64,000 bases of DNA from Denitromonas ohlonensis (GCF_007625205.1 NZ_VMNI01000001.1:62001-126000); one strand, 5' to 3'; counted from the stretch's first letter, positions 32,841-42,378 are shown. Numbers and translations: made by a program. Notes: generated by a model not told the origin, from the letters alone.

Positions 32841-34058
32841 GTGAACCCCGCGCTCATCCCCGAAGCCGTCCGCGCCCTTGGCGCCCACCCGCTGCGCACC
32901 CTGCTGGCCATGCTCGGCATGATCATCGGCGTGGGCGCGGTGGTGCTGATGCTGGCCATCGGCGACGGCGCGCGCGCCAAGGTGCAGGAGACCATCGACG
33001 CGCTGGGCAGCGACCTGTTTGTGGTCGTCTCCGGCGCGCCCACCCTCGGTGGCCTGCGCTACGCCGCCGGCAGCGTGCCCACCCTCGACACCGACGACGC
33101 CGACGCCATTGCCCGCCTCGGCAGTGTGCTCGACACCGCCCCCACCCACTGGGGCAGCGCGCAATTGCAGTTTCGCGGCACCAACTGGCCGACCTCGGTG
33201 TATGGCAGCACGGCGGCCTTCCCGCTGGTGCGCAATTGGGATCTGGCCGCGGGGGAGTCCATCGACGACGCCGATGTGCGCGCCGCCCGCCGCAAGGTGG
33301 TGCTCGGTGCCACCGTGGCCACAGAATTGTTCGGCGCCAATTCACCCATCGGCGAGACGGTGCGCATCAACGGCCAACCCTTCGAGGTGCAGGGCGTGTT
33401 CCGCGCCAAAGGCCAGAGCCTGTCGGGCCGCGATCAGGATGATCTTGTATTCATTCCACTCACCACCGCGCAGCGCCAGCTCTTCGGCAGCCCCTTTCCC
33501 GGCGCAGTGCGCTTCATCTCCGCCAAGGCCCAGCCGGGCCGCCTGACCGAGGCGATGAAAGACGTCGGCGCACTGCTGCGCCAGCGCCACCGCCTCAGCG
33601 GCGAGATGGAAGACGACTTCTCGGTGCGCGACCTCACCGCGCGCAATGAAGCGGCCGCCGAATCAGCCCGCGCCATGCGTCTGCTGCTCGGCGCGATTGC
33701 GTCGGTGTCCTTGCTGGTGGGGGGCATCGGCATCATGAACATCATGCTGGTGTCGGTCACCGAGCGCACCCGCGAGATCGGCATCCGCATGGCGGTTGGC
33801 GCACGGCGGCGCGACATTCTCGGCCAATTCCTGCTCGAAACCCTGCTCATCTGCCTGATCGGCGGCGCGCTGGGTGCAGCCGCGGGCATCGGCGGTGCCT
33901 GGCTGGCCGCCACGCTATTTGACATGACCGTGGTTGTCAGCGCCACGGCGGTGATCGTGGCCTTTGTGTTCGCCGCCAGCATCGGCGTGTTCTTCGGCTA
34001 CTACCCCGCCCGCAAGGCCGCCGCCTTGCCGCCGGCCGAGGCGCTGCGCGCGGTCTGA
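32841..34058 (+). CDS. MacB-type ABC transporter permease
   Basis: A 405-aa permease of the FtsX/MacB family: helix 1 (about 20-42, LLAMLGMIIGVGAVVLML), a large periplasmic domain (about 45-270), and three C-terminal helices (about 280-300, 330-355, 370-390) with the GIGIMNIMLVSVTERTREIG segment typical of MacB. It has no ATPase domain, so it must use the separate ATPase encoded at 30097. Start is GTG 32841, 10 bp after sixA. Confidence 0.9.
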   Translation: MNPALIPEAVRALGAHPLRTLLAMLGMIIGVGAVVLMLAIGDGARAKVQETIDALGSDLFVVVSGAPTLGGLRYAAGSVPTLDTDDADAIARLGSVLDTAPTHWGSAQLQFRGTNWPTSVYGSTAAFPLVRNWDLAAGESIDDADVRAARRKVVLGATVATELFGANSPIGETVRINGQPFEVQGVFRAKGQSLSGRDQDDLVFIPLTTAQRQLFGSPFPGAVRFISAKAQPGRLTEAMKDVGALLRQRHRLSGEMEDDFSVRDLTARNEAAAESARAMRLLLGAIASVSLLVGGIGIMNIMLVSVTERTREIGIRMAVGARRRDILGQFLLETLLICLIGGALGAAAGIGGAWLAATLFDMTVVVSATAVIVAFVFAASIGVFFGYYPARKAAALPPAEALRAV

Positions 34059-34176
34059 TTCGCCCCGATGTGCGCCGCCGGGCAGGCGCCGGACGGGCTT
34101 GATATTGCCGCCTGCACGCTTCATATTGCTATGCTCGCCATTTTGGCCGCGACCGATCTCGCCCCTGGACTTCTTG

Positions 34177-34710
34177 ATGATCAAGCGCTTCCTCCCCTCC
34201 CATGAAAGCATCAAAGGCCACCGCCTGTTGCGCTGGGTCGGGCCGCGACTGCACGATCCGTCGCTGTGGCGGATCAATCGCCACACGGTGGCCAAAGCGG
34301 TGGCCATCGGCGCATTTTTCGGGCTGATGATTCCGGTGGCACAGATCCCCGCTGCGGTCATCGTCTCGCTGTCACTGCGCGCCAATCTCTGGATCGCCGC
34401 GGTCAGCACCCTGATCAGCAACCCGCTGACCTACGCGCCGCTGTACTACTTTGCCTACCACCTGGGCGCCGGTCTGCTGGGCATTGCTCCCAAGCCCGAA
34501 GAGGCCGCACCACCGGTGTATGAAAGCTTCGGCGCATGGTTTGAGCACGCCTGGACCTGGCTGTCGGGTATTGGTCAGCCCTTGCTGCTAGGCATGTTAT
34601 TGATGGCGATTGTCGGTGCCATCTGCGGGTATGTGCTCACCCAAGCGGCTTGGCGCTGGCGCGTTCTGCGCAAACGGCGCATCAGCCTGCGCGCCAGAAT
34701 GGTGATCTAA
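34177..34710 (+). CDS. DUF2062 membrane protein
   Basis: A 177-aa inner membrane protein with about three helices. GAFFGLMIPVAQIPAAV, LRANLWIAAVSTLISNPLTYAPLYYFAYHLG (split between helices 2 and 3) and a C-terminal basic tail match DUF2062, a family of unknown function often close to glycosyltransferases or cell-envelope genes. The ATG at 34177 is favoured over long upstream frames that overlap the permease. Probably separate from the ABC operon (118-bp gap). Confidence 0.8.
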   Translation: MIKRFLPSHESIKGHRLLRWVGPRLHDPSLWRINRHTVAKAVAIGAFFGLMIPVAQIPAAVIVSLSLRANLWIAAVSTLISNPLTYAPLYYFAYHLGAGLLGIAPKPEEAAPPVYESFGAWFEHAWTWLSGIGQPLLLGMLLMAIVGAICGYVLTQAAWRWRVLRKRRISLRARMVI

Positions 34711-34814
34711 ACGACCGTTTGTCCCTTCTGCAGTGCACAAATTACAACCTTTGTACTAGACTGGAACGCTCAACACGATTTGGAACGGCGCATCGCCGTT
34801 GCACGGTGGCGTAT

Positions 34815-35744
34815 ATGGACGAGAACCCCGCAGAGGGTACCCGACGGGTCATTAACAACCGATTACGGGTGTATTACGGCGGTTACTGGATCAAGGTCTA
34901 CGACCCGCCCGAAGACACACTGGCCACCAAAAAGAAACTCATTGGTGCGCTGACCCGACGGTTGTTCAACCACGTCGAGCACGGTATCAATATCCCCGGC
35001 TTTCGCCTGGAGGCTGCACGCGCAGCCTATGAGGCCGAAACCAACGAGGCCATGCGCCGCGTCAAAGGCGGCATGCTGGCCGGCGCCCTGTTCAACCGAG
35101 CGGCCGATATCTTTACCAAGCTGGTCGAACTGCAGGCCCTGGGTGTCGACATCGGTCAGGAAAACCCGCTCATGCGCCAGTGTGGCGCCTGTCTGCAAAA
35201 AGCCCTGGAGCTGGGCCGCCTGGTCAATCACATCAGCGGCGAAGAGGGCATCGACGAACTATGGGGCGAACCCTTCCGGGCGTTCTCCATTCCGGTCGAA
35301 GACTTTTACGAGAGTCGCTACATCAAGATCGCGCAGGCCATGCGCGATATCGACAAAATCGCCACGGCGATGATCCATGCCTTTACCTGCAACGGCATCT
35401 TCGCCGGCGTTGAACCCCTGGTTCACGCCTATGCCGAAGCCGCCCGCGAGAAGTGCGAGACCCTGCGCACCGACCCGGCCATTTTCGACATCTGGCCGGC
35501 CTTTGTGGTCGCAGGCGAGCAAATGAATCGTTTTCCGCCCAAACTGCCAGCACGACCGATCCGCAGCCAGATTCGCAACGCCGACACCGGCGTGGAGTTG
35601 ATGCGTGCCGGCACCGACCTGCTGATCTACATCACCCGGGCGCGCGTCCCGATGCCCAAGAGCACCCGCGAGTTTGTCGAAAAGTGCAACGCCTTTGCCG
35701 ACCGCTGGGCAGAGCCGGCCTGTCCGCCGGCTCGGGTGGCCTGA
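34815..35744 (+). CDS. Hypothetical protein, mostly helical, 309 aa
   Basis: I do not recognise this protein. Starting at ATG 34815 (MDENPAEGTRRVINNRL) it is soluble, with no signal peptide or membrane helix. Long charged and Leu-rich helices fill residues about 60-260; MRQCGACLQKALELGRLVNHI and CNGIFAGVEPLVHAYAEAAREK (across two helices) are notable. A conserved-looking N-terminal YYGGYWIKVYDPPEDT segment suggests a small beta unit. Codon use matches the neighbours, so it is a resident gene. It has its own 104-bp upstream region and converges on mnmA across a hairpin. Confidence 0.6.
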   Translation: MDENPAEGTRRVINNRLRVYYGGYWIKVYDPPEDTLATKKKLIGALTRRLFNHVEHGINIPGFRLEAARAAYEAETNEAMRRVKGGMLAGALFNRAADIFTKLVELQALGVDIGQENPLMRQCGACLQKALELGRLVNHISGEEGIDELWGEPFRAFSIPVEDFYESRYIKIAQAMRDIDKIATAMIHAFTCNGIFAGVEPLVHAYAEAAREKCETLRTDPAIFDIWPAFVVAGEQMNRFPPKLPARPIRSQIRNADTGVELMRAGTDLLIYITRARVPMPKSTREFVEKCNAFADRWAEPACPPARVA

Positions 35745-35773
35745 GCCGCCCGAATCACGACAGCCCGTTTAGC

Positions 35774-35806
35774 GCGCGCCGGTAGCCGCAAAGGTCACCG
35801 GCGCGC
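35774..35806. terminator. Hairpin between convergent genes
   Basis: GCGCGCCGGT and ACCGGCGCGC form a perfect 10-bp stem with a 13-nt loop, midway between the stop codons of the hypothetical gene and mnmA. No U-run on either side; it could terminate in both directions weakly. Confidence 0.45.
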
Positions 35807-35827
35807 CGCGCCTTGAGTCGCCGTCGT

Positions 35828-36952
35828 TCAGACGATGACACCGCCGCCCAGACACACCTTGGATTCATACACCACCACACTCTGTCCGGGCGTGAGCGCC
35901 CACTGCGGTTCAGCAAACGCAATTTCGACTTCGCCATTGCCGACGCGGTCGATCTCGCAGGGCTGGTCAGGCGTGCGGTAGCGCGGCTTGGCCGTGTACA
36001 CCCAGTGGGTGTGCGGATCGCGGCCGGCGATCCAGTTCAGCTCGGTGGCCACCAAGCGCTCGCGCAGCAGCGCCGGGTGCTCGTGCCCCTGCACCACGTA
36101 CAACACGTTGGCCGCCATGTCCTTTTTGGCCGCATACCAGGCGTCGTGTTCGCCACCCGCGTCCTCCATGCCCTTGATGCCGCCAATCATCAGTCCCTTG
36201 CGCTGACCGATGGTGTGGTACATCAGGCCCTGGTGCTCGCCGAGCACGCGGCCATCATCCAGCGAGCGGATTTCGCCCGGCTGGGTCGGCAGATAGCGGC
36301 TCAGAAACTCGCGGAACGGGCGCTCGCCGATAAAGCAGATGCCGGTCGAGTCCTTCTTGGCATGCACATGCAGCCCCGCCGCCTCGGCCATGCGCCGCAC
36401 CTCGCGCTTGTAGATGTCGCCGAGCGGAAACAGCGTGCGCGATAGCTGCTGCTGATTGAGCCGGTACAGAAAGTAGCTCTGATCCTTGGTGCCGTCCTCG
36501 GCCTTGAGCAGCTGAAACTCGCTGCGCCCATCGCTGTGCCATTCGCGAACGCGGGCGTAATGGCCGGTAGCGATCTTGTCGGCGCCCAGCTGCATGGCAT
36601 GATCGAGAAAACAGCGGAACTTGATCTCGGAGTTGCACAGAATGTCCGGGTTCGGCGTGCGGCCGGCCTGGTATTCCTTGAGGAAGTCGGCGAACACGCG
36701 GTCCTTGTACTCGGCCGAGAAGTTCACCACTTCGAGGTCGATACCGATCACATCGCACACCGAGGCCACGTCGACCAGGTCCTGGCGCGTCGAGCAGTAC
36801 TCGTCGTCGTCATCGTCTTCCCAGTTCTTCATGAACAGGCCGACCACGTCGTAGCCCTGCTGCTTGAGCAACAGCGCCGCCACCGACGAATCCACCCCGC
36901 CGGACATGCCGACCACTACCTTCATCCCGTTCGGGTCTTGCTTACTGGACAT
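35828..36952 (-). CDS. mnmA: tRNA-specific 2-thiouridylase MnmA
   Basis: A 374-aa enzyme that thiolates U34 of tRNAs for Lys, Glu and Gln. N-terminal PP-loop [13 protein letters not shown] (about residues 19-31), catalytic cysteines in [12 protein letters not shown] and [13 protein letters not shown]-terminal barrel ending GQSVVVYE. Start ATG 36952 (MSSKQ) has AAGGA 5 nt upstream; ATG 36967 is also in frame. It overlaps the upstream hypothetical gene by 11 bp and so belongs to a nudix-hypothetical-mnmA operon. The sulfur donor may be the TusA route. Confidence 0.95.
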   Translation of the reverse strand: MSSKQDPNGMKVVVGMSGGVDSSVAALLLKQQGYDVVGLFMKNWEDDDDDEYCSTRQDLVDVASVCDVIGIDLEVVNFSAEYKDRVFADFLKEYQAGRTPNPDILCNSEIKFRCFLDHAMQLGADKIATGHYARVREWHSDGRSEFQLLKAEDGTKDQSYFLYRLNQQQLSRTLFPLGDIYKREVRRMAEAAGLHVHAKKDSTGICFIGERPFREFLSRYLPTQPGEIRSLDDGRVLGEHQGLMYHTIGQRKGLMIGGIKGMEDAGGEHDAWYAAKKDMAANVLYVVQGHEHPALLRERLVATELNWIAGRDPHTHWVYTAKPRYRTPDQPCEIDRVGNGEVEIAFAEPQWALTPGQSVVVYESKVCLGGGVIV

Positions 36953-37625
36953 TCGGTCCTTCTCCATCGAGCCATTCGGCCAGCGGCAAGATCACCGCGG
37001 GCGTGCCATGGTCGTAAAACCAGGTATCCACTGCAAACTGGGCACCTGGGGATCCCGTCGCCGCCACCGGCGGCACGGGCACATCGTTCAATACCTCGGC
37101 GCAGTCACACAAAGCGAGCAAGGTCGGCACGTGATCGGGAATCAAGGCCGGCGCCACCGGTTGCGGCGGAGGGGCAATTTCTTCAAGCACCGCGCCAAAA
37201 TGCTGGAACAGCACCCCCGTCGTCCGCCGCACCGGCGACATCAGCTTGTGAAACCGCAAAGCGCCGCGCTTCTCGAGGATGTCGAGCAGACGCGTCGTTG
37301 AATTGGCGTGGTCGATGCAGTCCATGCGGCCATAGACCCCGTCATCAGCATAGTTGCCGCCGCGATCAGCAAAAATGGGCGACTGTTTGCCCGCTTCGCG
37401 GTACATCCCGCCAACCACCTCGGACAGAATGCTGCGCTCCTCGGCCGCGCTGCGCGCCGCAGCGAGTTGACGCTGCCACGACACCAGCGCCGCGTCCGAA
37501 TAGCGCACCGCCGTCTCGGTGACACAGCCATAGTTGTAGCAGATCGGCACCTCCACCGAGGCGTGCGATGGCGCGCTCACCCACAGGGCCAGCATCGTCA
37601 AGGCAGGAGCACACCAGCGCGTCAT
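36942..37625 (-). CDS. Exported hypothetical protein with Cys-His motif, 227 aa
   Basis: Unrecognised by name. It has a signal peptide (residues 1-22, cleavage after SHA), then VPICYNYGC, an [22 protein letters not shown] helix pair and [16 protein letters not shown], a Cys-x-Asp-His segment like that of papain-fold/transglutaminase-like peptidases. A C-terminal [22 protein letters not shown] could supply Asp/His. A periplasmic cysteine hydrolase is a guess. Its start overlaps the Nudix stop (ATGA) and its end overlaps mnmA, so all three are co-translated. Confidence 0.65.
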   Translation of the reverse strand: MTRWCAPALTMLALWVSAPSHASVEVPICYNYGCVTETAVRYSDAALVSWQRQLAAARSAAEERSILSEVVGGMYREAGKQSPIFADRGGNYADDGVYGRMDCIDHANSTTRLLDILEKRGALRFHKLMSPVRRTTGVLFQHFGAVLEEIAPPPQPVAPALIPDHVPTLLALCDCAEVLNDVPVPPVAATGSPGAQFAVDTWFYDHGTPAVILPLAEWLDGEGPNVQ

Positions 37626-38080
37626 GATTCCGAATAGTGCCGCAATAAATCCAGCGACGCCCGCTGGCCGGCCAGATAATCATCCACGCAGCGCAACAGC
37701 AGCGGGCTGCGATGCCGCCCAGCGGTGGCCACCATCTCGTCGCGGGTCATCCACACGGCGCGCACAATGCCGGCGTCGAGCTGCTGCCCGGCAATCGCCT
37801 CGCCCACGCTACCGCCAAAGGCAAAGCGCAGATAGGTGACCTCGCCATCCGGCCGCGGCCATTGATAGATGCCGACCAGAAACTCGGGGGTAAATGGATG
37901 CGCGGTTTCTTCCAGCGCCTCGCGCGCGGCCGCCTCAACCAGCGACTCGCCCGCCTCCAGATGCCCCGCCGGCTGGTTAAAACGCAGCCCGTCCGAGGTT
38001 TCTTCTTCGACCAGCAAGAAGCGGCCATCGCGCTCGACAACCGCTGCCACCGTCACATTCGGTTTCCAGACCCGCTCCAT
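37622..38080 (-). CDS. Nudix hydrolase, NudJ-like
   Basis: A 152-aa pyrophosphohydrolase. The Nudix box is GHLEAGESLVEAAAREALEET (G to EET, one gap in the usual pattern), preceded by FNQPAGHLEAGES as in NudJ, which hydrolyses nucleoside tri/diphosphates and HMP-PP. Start is set at ATG 38080 (MERVWKPNV), where NudJ homology begins; ATG 38095 is the alternative. First gene of the three-gene unit with a hypothetical protein and mnmA; NudJ and MnmA are also neighbours in enterobacteria. Confidence 0.82.
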   Translation of the reverse strand: MERVWKPNVTVAAVVERDGRFLLVEEETSDGLRFNQPAGHLEAGESLVEAAAREALEETAHPFTPEFLVGIYQWPRPDGEVTYLRFAFGGSVGEAIAGQQLDAGIVRAVWMTRDEMVATAGRHRSPLLLRCVDDYLAGQRASLDLLRHYSES

Positions 38081-38211
38081 GCGCAGCCCCGACATTAAAG
38101 ATGCGCATTTTAGCGCGGCCACAGCCAGCCACAAGTTGCGATAGAATTGCGCGATTCGTGTGCCCCATCCGAGGGCGCCGCTCAACACAACATTTCGCTG
38201 GAGACTTCAAC

Positions 38212-39132
38212 ATGTCCATGGCCGATCGCGACGGTTCTATTTGGTATGACGGCAAGATGGTGCCGTGGCGTGATGCCACCACCCACGTGCTGTCTCACTC
38301 GCTGCACTACGGTCTGGCGGTCTTTGAAGGCGTGCGCGCCTACGCCACTGCCCGCGGCCCGGCGATCTTTCGCCTGCGCGAGCACACACAGCGCCTGATC
38401 AACTCCGGCAAGATCTACCACATGAACCTGCCCTACTCGCTCGACGAGTTGATGCAGGCGCAGATCGATGTGGTCAAGGCCAACAAGCTCGAGTCCTGCT
38501 ACATGCGTCCGATCGCCTTCTACGGCTCGGAGAAAATGGGCATCTCCACCCGCGGCGCCACGGTGCACGTGGCCGTTGCCGCCTGGCCGTGGGGCGCCTA
38601 TCTGGGCGAAGAAGGCCTGGAGAAAGGCATCCGGGTCAAGACCTCGTCCTACCAGCGCCACCATGTGAACGTCACCATGCCGCGCGCCAAGGTCTCCAGC
38701 ACCTATGCCAACTCCATCCTGGCCAACCTCGAAGCCACGCAAGACGGTTACGACGAAGCGCTGCTGCTCGACGTGCAAGGCTTTGTGGCCGAAGGCGCGG
38801 GCGAGAACCTCTTCGTCATCAAGGACGGCAAGATTTATGAGCCCGAAATTGCCTCGGCGCTGACCGGCATCACCCGCGACTCGGTGATCCGCGTGGCCCG
38901 CGAGTTCGGCCTCGAAGTCCAGTCCCGCCGCTTGACCCGCGACGACATCTACATCGCCGACGAAGCCTTCTTCACCGGCACCGCCGCCGAAGTCACCCCG
39001 ATCCGCGAGCTCGACAACCGCGTCATCGGCGCCGGCAAGCGCGGCCCGATCACCGAAAAGATTCAGGCCCGCTTCTTCGAGATCGTCAATGGCCGCGCGC
39101 CCGAATACGACGACTGGCTCACTTACGTTTGA
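38212..39132 (+). CDS. ilvE: Branched-chain amino acid aminotransferase
   Basis: A 306-aa fold-type IV PLP aminotransferase for the last step of Leu, Ile and Val synthesis. SLHYGLAVFEGVRAY near the N terminus, PLP-lysine in MPRAKVSSTYANS (about residue 160), VAEGAGENLFVIKDG and EAFFTGTAAEVTPI are all family marks. ATG 38212 follows GGAG by 9 nt. The small zinc-binding protein follows after 18 bp. Confidence 0.95.
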   Translation: MSMADRDGSIWYDGKMVPWRDATTHVLSHSLHYGLAVFEGVRAYATARGPAIFRLREHTQRLINSGKIYHMNLPYSLDELMQAQIDVVKANKLESCYMRPIAFYGSEKMGISTRGATVHVAVAAWPWGAYLGEEGLEKGIRVKTSSYQRHHVNVTMPRAKVSSTYANSILANLEATQDGYDEALLLDVQGFVAEGAGENLFVIKDGKIYEPEIASALTGITRDSVIRVAREFGLEVQSRRLTRDDIYIADEAFFTGTAAEVTPIRELDNRVIGAGKRGPITEKIQARFFEIVNGRAPEYDDWLTYV

Positions 39133-39150
39133 TTTCACGAGAGACTCATC

Positions 39151-39351
39151 ATGGCTGACAACAAGGACGCCTTCCGCCGCATCGACGTCACCGCCAAGGA
39201 CTTGCCGCTGCACTGCCCGCAACCGGGCGCGCCGCTGTGGGCCCGCCACCCGCGCGTGTTTCTCGACGTACTGACCGAAGGCGAGGTGTGCTGCCCCTAC
39301 TGCAGCGCCACCTACGTCTTTACCGGCGAACGCCCCAAAGGTCACCACTGA
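39151..39351 (+). CDS. Zinc-finger CHCC-type protein
   Basis: A 66-aa protein of the zf-CHCC family (related to the zinc-binding part of mitochondrial NDUFS6): HCPQPGAPLWARHPRVFLDV followed by CCPYCSATYVF supplies the Cys/His ligands. Function in bacteria is not established. It commonly follows ilvE in betaproteobacteria, and here the gap is 18 bp, so they probably share a transcript. Confidence 0.85.
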   Translation: MADNKDAFRRIDVTAKDLPLHCPQPGAPLWARHPRVFLDVLTEGEVCCPYCSATYVFTGERPKGHH

Positions 39352-39418
39352 CCGGTTGCCAGTCAGGCGGCGCACCGCCGTCTGACTGGCACTTTCGAAC
39401 GCCCGAAGGAATTCCCAC

Positions 39419-39847
39419 GTGTCCGACACCGCGTTCACCTCACCGCAAGAGGTTGAGGTCGCTTTCTATGCTGCGCTCGCGCGCGCCGATCTGGATGCCA
39501 TGATGGCCGTCTGGTGCGACGACGAAGAAGTCGTCTGCGTGCACCCCGGCGCGCCCCGCGTCGTCGGCCTGGCCGCCGTACGCAACACCTGGCAGCAGTT
39601 GTTCTCCGACGGCCCGCGCCTGAAGATCGAAGTCACTCAGCAGGTGGTCTCGGCCGGCACCGTCATGGCCATGCACAACGTGCTGCAGCATGTGCAGATC
39701 GATGGTGACGACGAACTGCATCCGCCCATCGTCGCCACCAACATCTTCATTCGTGGAGCCAAGGGCTGGCGCCTGCTGGCGCATCACGCCTCGCCCACGC
39801 CCGACCTGCACGCCGGCGACCCCGATGCGCCGATGCTGGTGCATTAA
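39419..39847 (+). CDS. NTF2/SnoaL-like domain protein
   Basis: A 142-aa single-domain protein with the cone-shaped NTF2-like fold: helical N terminus (EVEVAFYAALARADLDAMMAVW), CVHPGAPRVVGLAAVRNTW, and strands VMAMHNVLQHV and GWRLLAHHASPTP. It starts at GTG 39419 with AAGGAA 9 nt upstream. Such proteins act as small hydrolases/isomerases or binding modules; the role here is unknown. Same direction as ilvE and the hydrolase that follows. Confidence 0.78.
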   Translation: MSDTAFTSPQEVEVAFYAALARADLDAMMAVWCDDEEVVCVHPGAPRVVGLAAVRNTWQQLFSDGPRLKIEVTQQVVSAGTVMAMHNVLQHVQIDGDDELHPPIVATNIFIRGAKGWRLLAHHASPTPDLHAGDPDAPMLVH

Positions 39848-39882
39848 GACCAGCGCCGCGCCAGGATGACCCACCGGCTCGC

Positions 39883-40854
39883 ATGAATCCCGGCACCTAC
39901 CACGCGCCCGCCTGGCTCCCCGGCGGCCACCTGCAAACCATCTGGCCGCTGGCGCGCATGCCGCGCACGCCCAATTACACCCGCGTGCGCTGGGAAACCC
40001 CCGACGGCGACTTCATTCACGCCGACTGGCTGCCGCTGCAAGAGCGCGCCCCGCTGGTGGTGCTCTTCCACGGGCTGGAAGGCTGTAGCCGGTCACACTA
40101 CGCACGCGCGCTCATGCAGGCGCTCGCCGCCAACGGCTGGAACGGCGTGGTGCCGCACTTTCGCGGCTGCTCCGGCCGACCCAACCGCCTGCTGCGCGCC
40201 TACCACTCCGGCGACAGCGCCGAGATCGGCTGGATTCTCGCCCGCATCGCGTCGCGCTATCACCACGGGCCCATCTTCGCCGTCGGCGTCTCGCTGGGCG
40301 GCAATGCGCTGCTCAAATGGCTGGGTGAGCAAGGCGACGCGGCCAGCCATCACATCGCCGGCGCCGCCGCCATCTGCCCACCGCTCGATCTCACCGTCTC
40401 CGGCATGGCGCTCGGCCAGGGCTTCAACCGCATTTACACCCAGCGCTTCTTGCGCACGCTCAAAGCCAAGGCGCTCGACAAGATCACCATCCACAAGGCC
40501 GCGCTCGACGTCGAACGCATCCGCAAGGCGCGCACCCTGTACGAATTCGATGACGCCTTTACCGCCCCGGTGCATGGCTTCGACGGCGTACTCGACTACT
40601 GGTCGCGCGCCTCCAGCCGCCCCTGGCTCAAGCACATCACCACCCCCACGCTGCTGCTCAACGCCCGCAACGACCCCTTCGTACCGCCCGCCGCCTTGCC
40701 GCTGCCGGGCGACTGTTCCCGCGCCGTCAAGCAGGAATTGCCCGAAGGCGGCGGCCATGTCGGCTTCCTGAGCGGCCGCTTCCCCGGCTCGCTCGGCTGG
40801 CTCCCCGAACGGCTGATCAGCGGTTTCGAGCGCCTCGCTCGCCGCGCGACGTGA
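39883..40854 (+). CDS. YheT-family alpha/beta hydrolase
   Basis: A 323-aa hydrolase: the N-terminal PAWLPGGHLQTIWP segment is characteristic of YheT/EMB8 proteins; oxyanion region LFHGLEG, nucleophile Ser in GVSLGGNALLKWL, Asp in LLLNARNDPF, His in EGGGHVGF. Family members are carboxylesterase-like with unknown natural substrates. It starts 35 bp after the NTF2-like gene. Confidence 0.86.
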   Translation: MNPGTYHAPAWLPGGHLQTIWPLARMPRTPNYTRVRWETPDGDFIHADWLPLQERAPLVVLFHGLEGCSRSHYARALMQALAANGWNGVVPHFRGCSGRPNRLLRAYHSGDSAEIGWILARIASRYHHGPIFAVGVSLGGNALLKWLGEQGDAASHHIAGAAAICPPLDLTVSGMALGQGFNRIYTQRFLRTLKAKALDKITIHKAALDVERIRKARTLYEFDDAFTAPVHGFDGVLDYWSRASSRPWLKHITTPTLLLNARNDPFVPPAALPLPGDCSRAVKQELPEGGGHVGFLSGRFPGSLGWLPERLISGFERLARRAT

Positions 40855-40935
40855 CCCATTCGTCACACGAAAGCCGCACAAATCCGGGATAATCGCGCCA
40901 ACCCTTTCCATTCATTCAGCATCTCCGGACATCTC

Positions 40936-42309
40936 ATGCAACTTGCTCCCGAAATCTTCAAGGCCTACGACATCCGCGGCATCATCGACAAATCGCTGAC
41001 CCCGGAGGTTGCCCGCGCCATCGGCCACGCGCTGGGCTCCGAAGCCCGCGCCCGCAATCTCAAGAGCATCGCCGTCGGTCGCGACGGCCGTCTCTCCGGC
41101 CCCGCACTGGCCGGCGCCCTGGCCGAAGGCATCTGCGCCGCCGGCGTGGATGTGATCGACATCGGCTGCGTGCCCACCCCGCTCACCTATTTCGCCGCCT
41201 ACCACCTCAATGCCGACGGCTGCGTCAGCGTCACCGGCAGCCACAATCCGCCCGACTACAACGGCTTCAAGATGGTCCTCGGCGGCCAGACCCTGTTCGG
41301 CGAGCTGATCCAGGACCTGCGCAAACGCATCGAAACCGGCGACCTCGTGCACGGCACCGGCACGGTGCGCCAGGCCGAGGTGATCGACGCCTATCTCGAC
41401 CGCGTGCTCGGCGACGTCCGCCTCGCCCGCCCGATGAAGATCGTCATCGACTGCGGCAACGGCGTGGCCGGCGCGGTCGCACCCCAGCTCTTCCGCCGCC
41501 TCGGCTGCGAGGTCACCGAGCTGTTCTGCGAGGTCGACGGCAACTTCCCCAACCACCATCCCGATCCGTCCAAGCCCGAAAACCTGCAAGACGTGATCCG
41601 CGCGCTGCGCGAGACCGATGCCGAGCTCGGCCTGGCTTTCGACGGCGACGGCGACCGCCTCGGCGTGGTCACCAAGGACGGGCAGATCATCTACCCCGAC
41701 CGCCAGCTCATGCTCTTCGCCGCCGACGTGCTCTCGCGGGTGCCGGGCGGGCAGATCATTTACGACGTCAAATGCACCCGCAACCTGGCCGGCTGGATTC
41801 GCCAACACGGCGGCGAGCCGCTGATGTGGAACACCGGCCATGCGCTGGTCAAAGCCAAACTCAAGGAAACCGGCGCCCCGCTGGCCGGCGAGATGAGCGG
41901 CCATGTGTTCTTCAAGGAGCGCTGGTACGGCTTCGACGACGGCCTCTACACCGGCGCCCGCCTGCTTGAAATCCTCTCCGCCCGGCCGGACGCCAACGCC
42001 GCCCTCACCGAGCTGCCCGACGCGCTCAGCACGCCAGAACTGAATCTGAAAATGGCCGAAGGTGAGCCCTTCGAGCTGGTGCGTCGCCTGCGTGAACAGG
42101 CCGCATTCGACGGCGCCGACGACGTCATCACCATCGACGGCGTGCGCGTCGAGTATCCCGACGGCTTCGGCTTGGCCCGCCCGTCCAACACCACGCCAGT
42201 GGTCGTGTTGCGTTTCGAGGCCGATTCACAAGCGGCCATCGAGCGCATCCAGACGGCCTTCCGCAGCGCGATCGATGCCGTCTGGCCGGGGCTGGCGCTG
42301 CCGTTCTGA
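40936..42309 (+). CDS. Phosphomannomutase/phosphoglucomutase
   Basis: A 457-aa alpha-D-phosphohexomutase like Pseudomonas AlgC. Active-site phosphoserine loop VTGSHNPPDYNG (about residue 100), metal-binding DGDGDRLG (about 237), sugar-binding GEMSGHVFF (about 320) and phosphate-binding RPSNTTPVVVLRFE near the C terminus. It interconverts mannose/glucose 1- and 6-phosphates for LPS and exopolysaccharide synthesis. Separate promoter region of 81 bp upstream. Confidence 0.93.
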   Translation: MQLAPEIFKAYDIRGIIDKSLTPEVARAIGHALGSEARARNLKSIAVGRDGRLSGPALAGALAEGICAAGVDVIDIGCVPTPLTYFAAYHLNADGCVSVTGSHNPPDYNGFKMVLGGQTLFGELIQDLRKRIETGDLVHGTGTVRQAEVIDAYLDRVLGDVRLARPMKIVIDCGNGVAGAVAPQLFRRLGCEVTELFCEVDGNFPNHHPDPSKPENLQDVIRALRETDAELGLAFDGDGDRLGVVTKDGQIIYPDRQLMLFAADVLSRVPGGQIIYDVKCTRNLAGWIRQHGGEPLMWNTGHALVKAKLKETGAPLAGEMSGHVFFKERWYGFDDGLYTGARLLEILSARPDANAALTELPDALSTPELNLKMAEGEPFELVRRLREQAAFDGADDVITIDGVRVEYPDGFGLARPSNTTPVVVLRFEADSQAAIERIQTAFRSAIDAVWPGLALPF

Positions 42310-42345
42310 GCAGCGCCTATCGCTAACAGCGAACGCAATCGAAGA

Positions 42346-42378
42346 GCTGACCGAGCGCGAGGAATGCGCCCGGTCAGC
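42346..42378 (+). terminator. Hairpin after the phosphohexomutase gene
   Basis: GCTGACCG and CGGTCAGC form a perfect 8-bp stem, extended inside by GCGC/GCGC, 36 bp after the stop codon. A U-run is absent. Confidence 0.5.
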
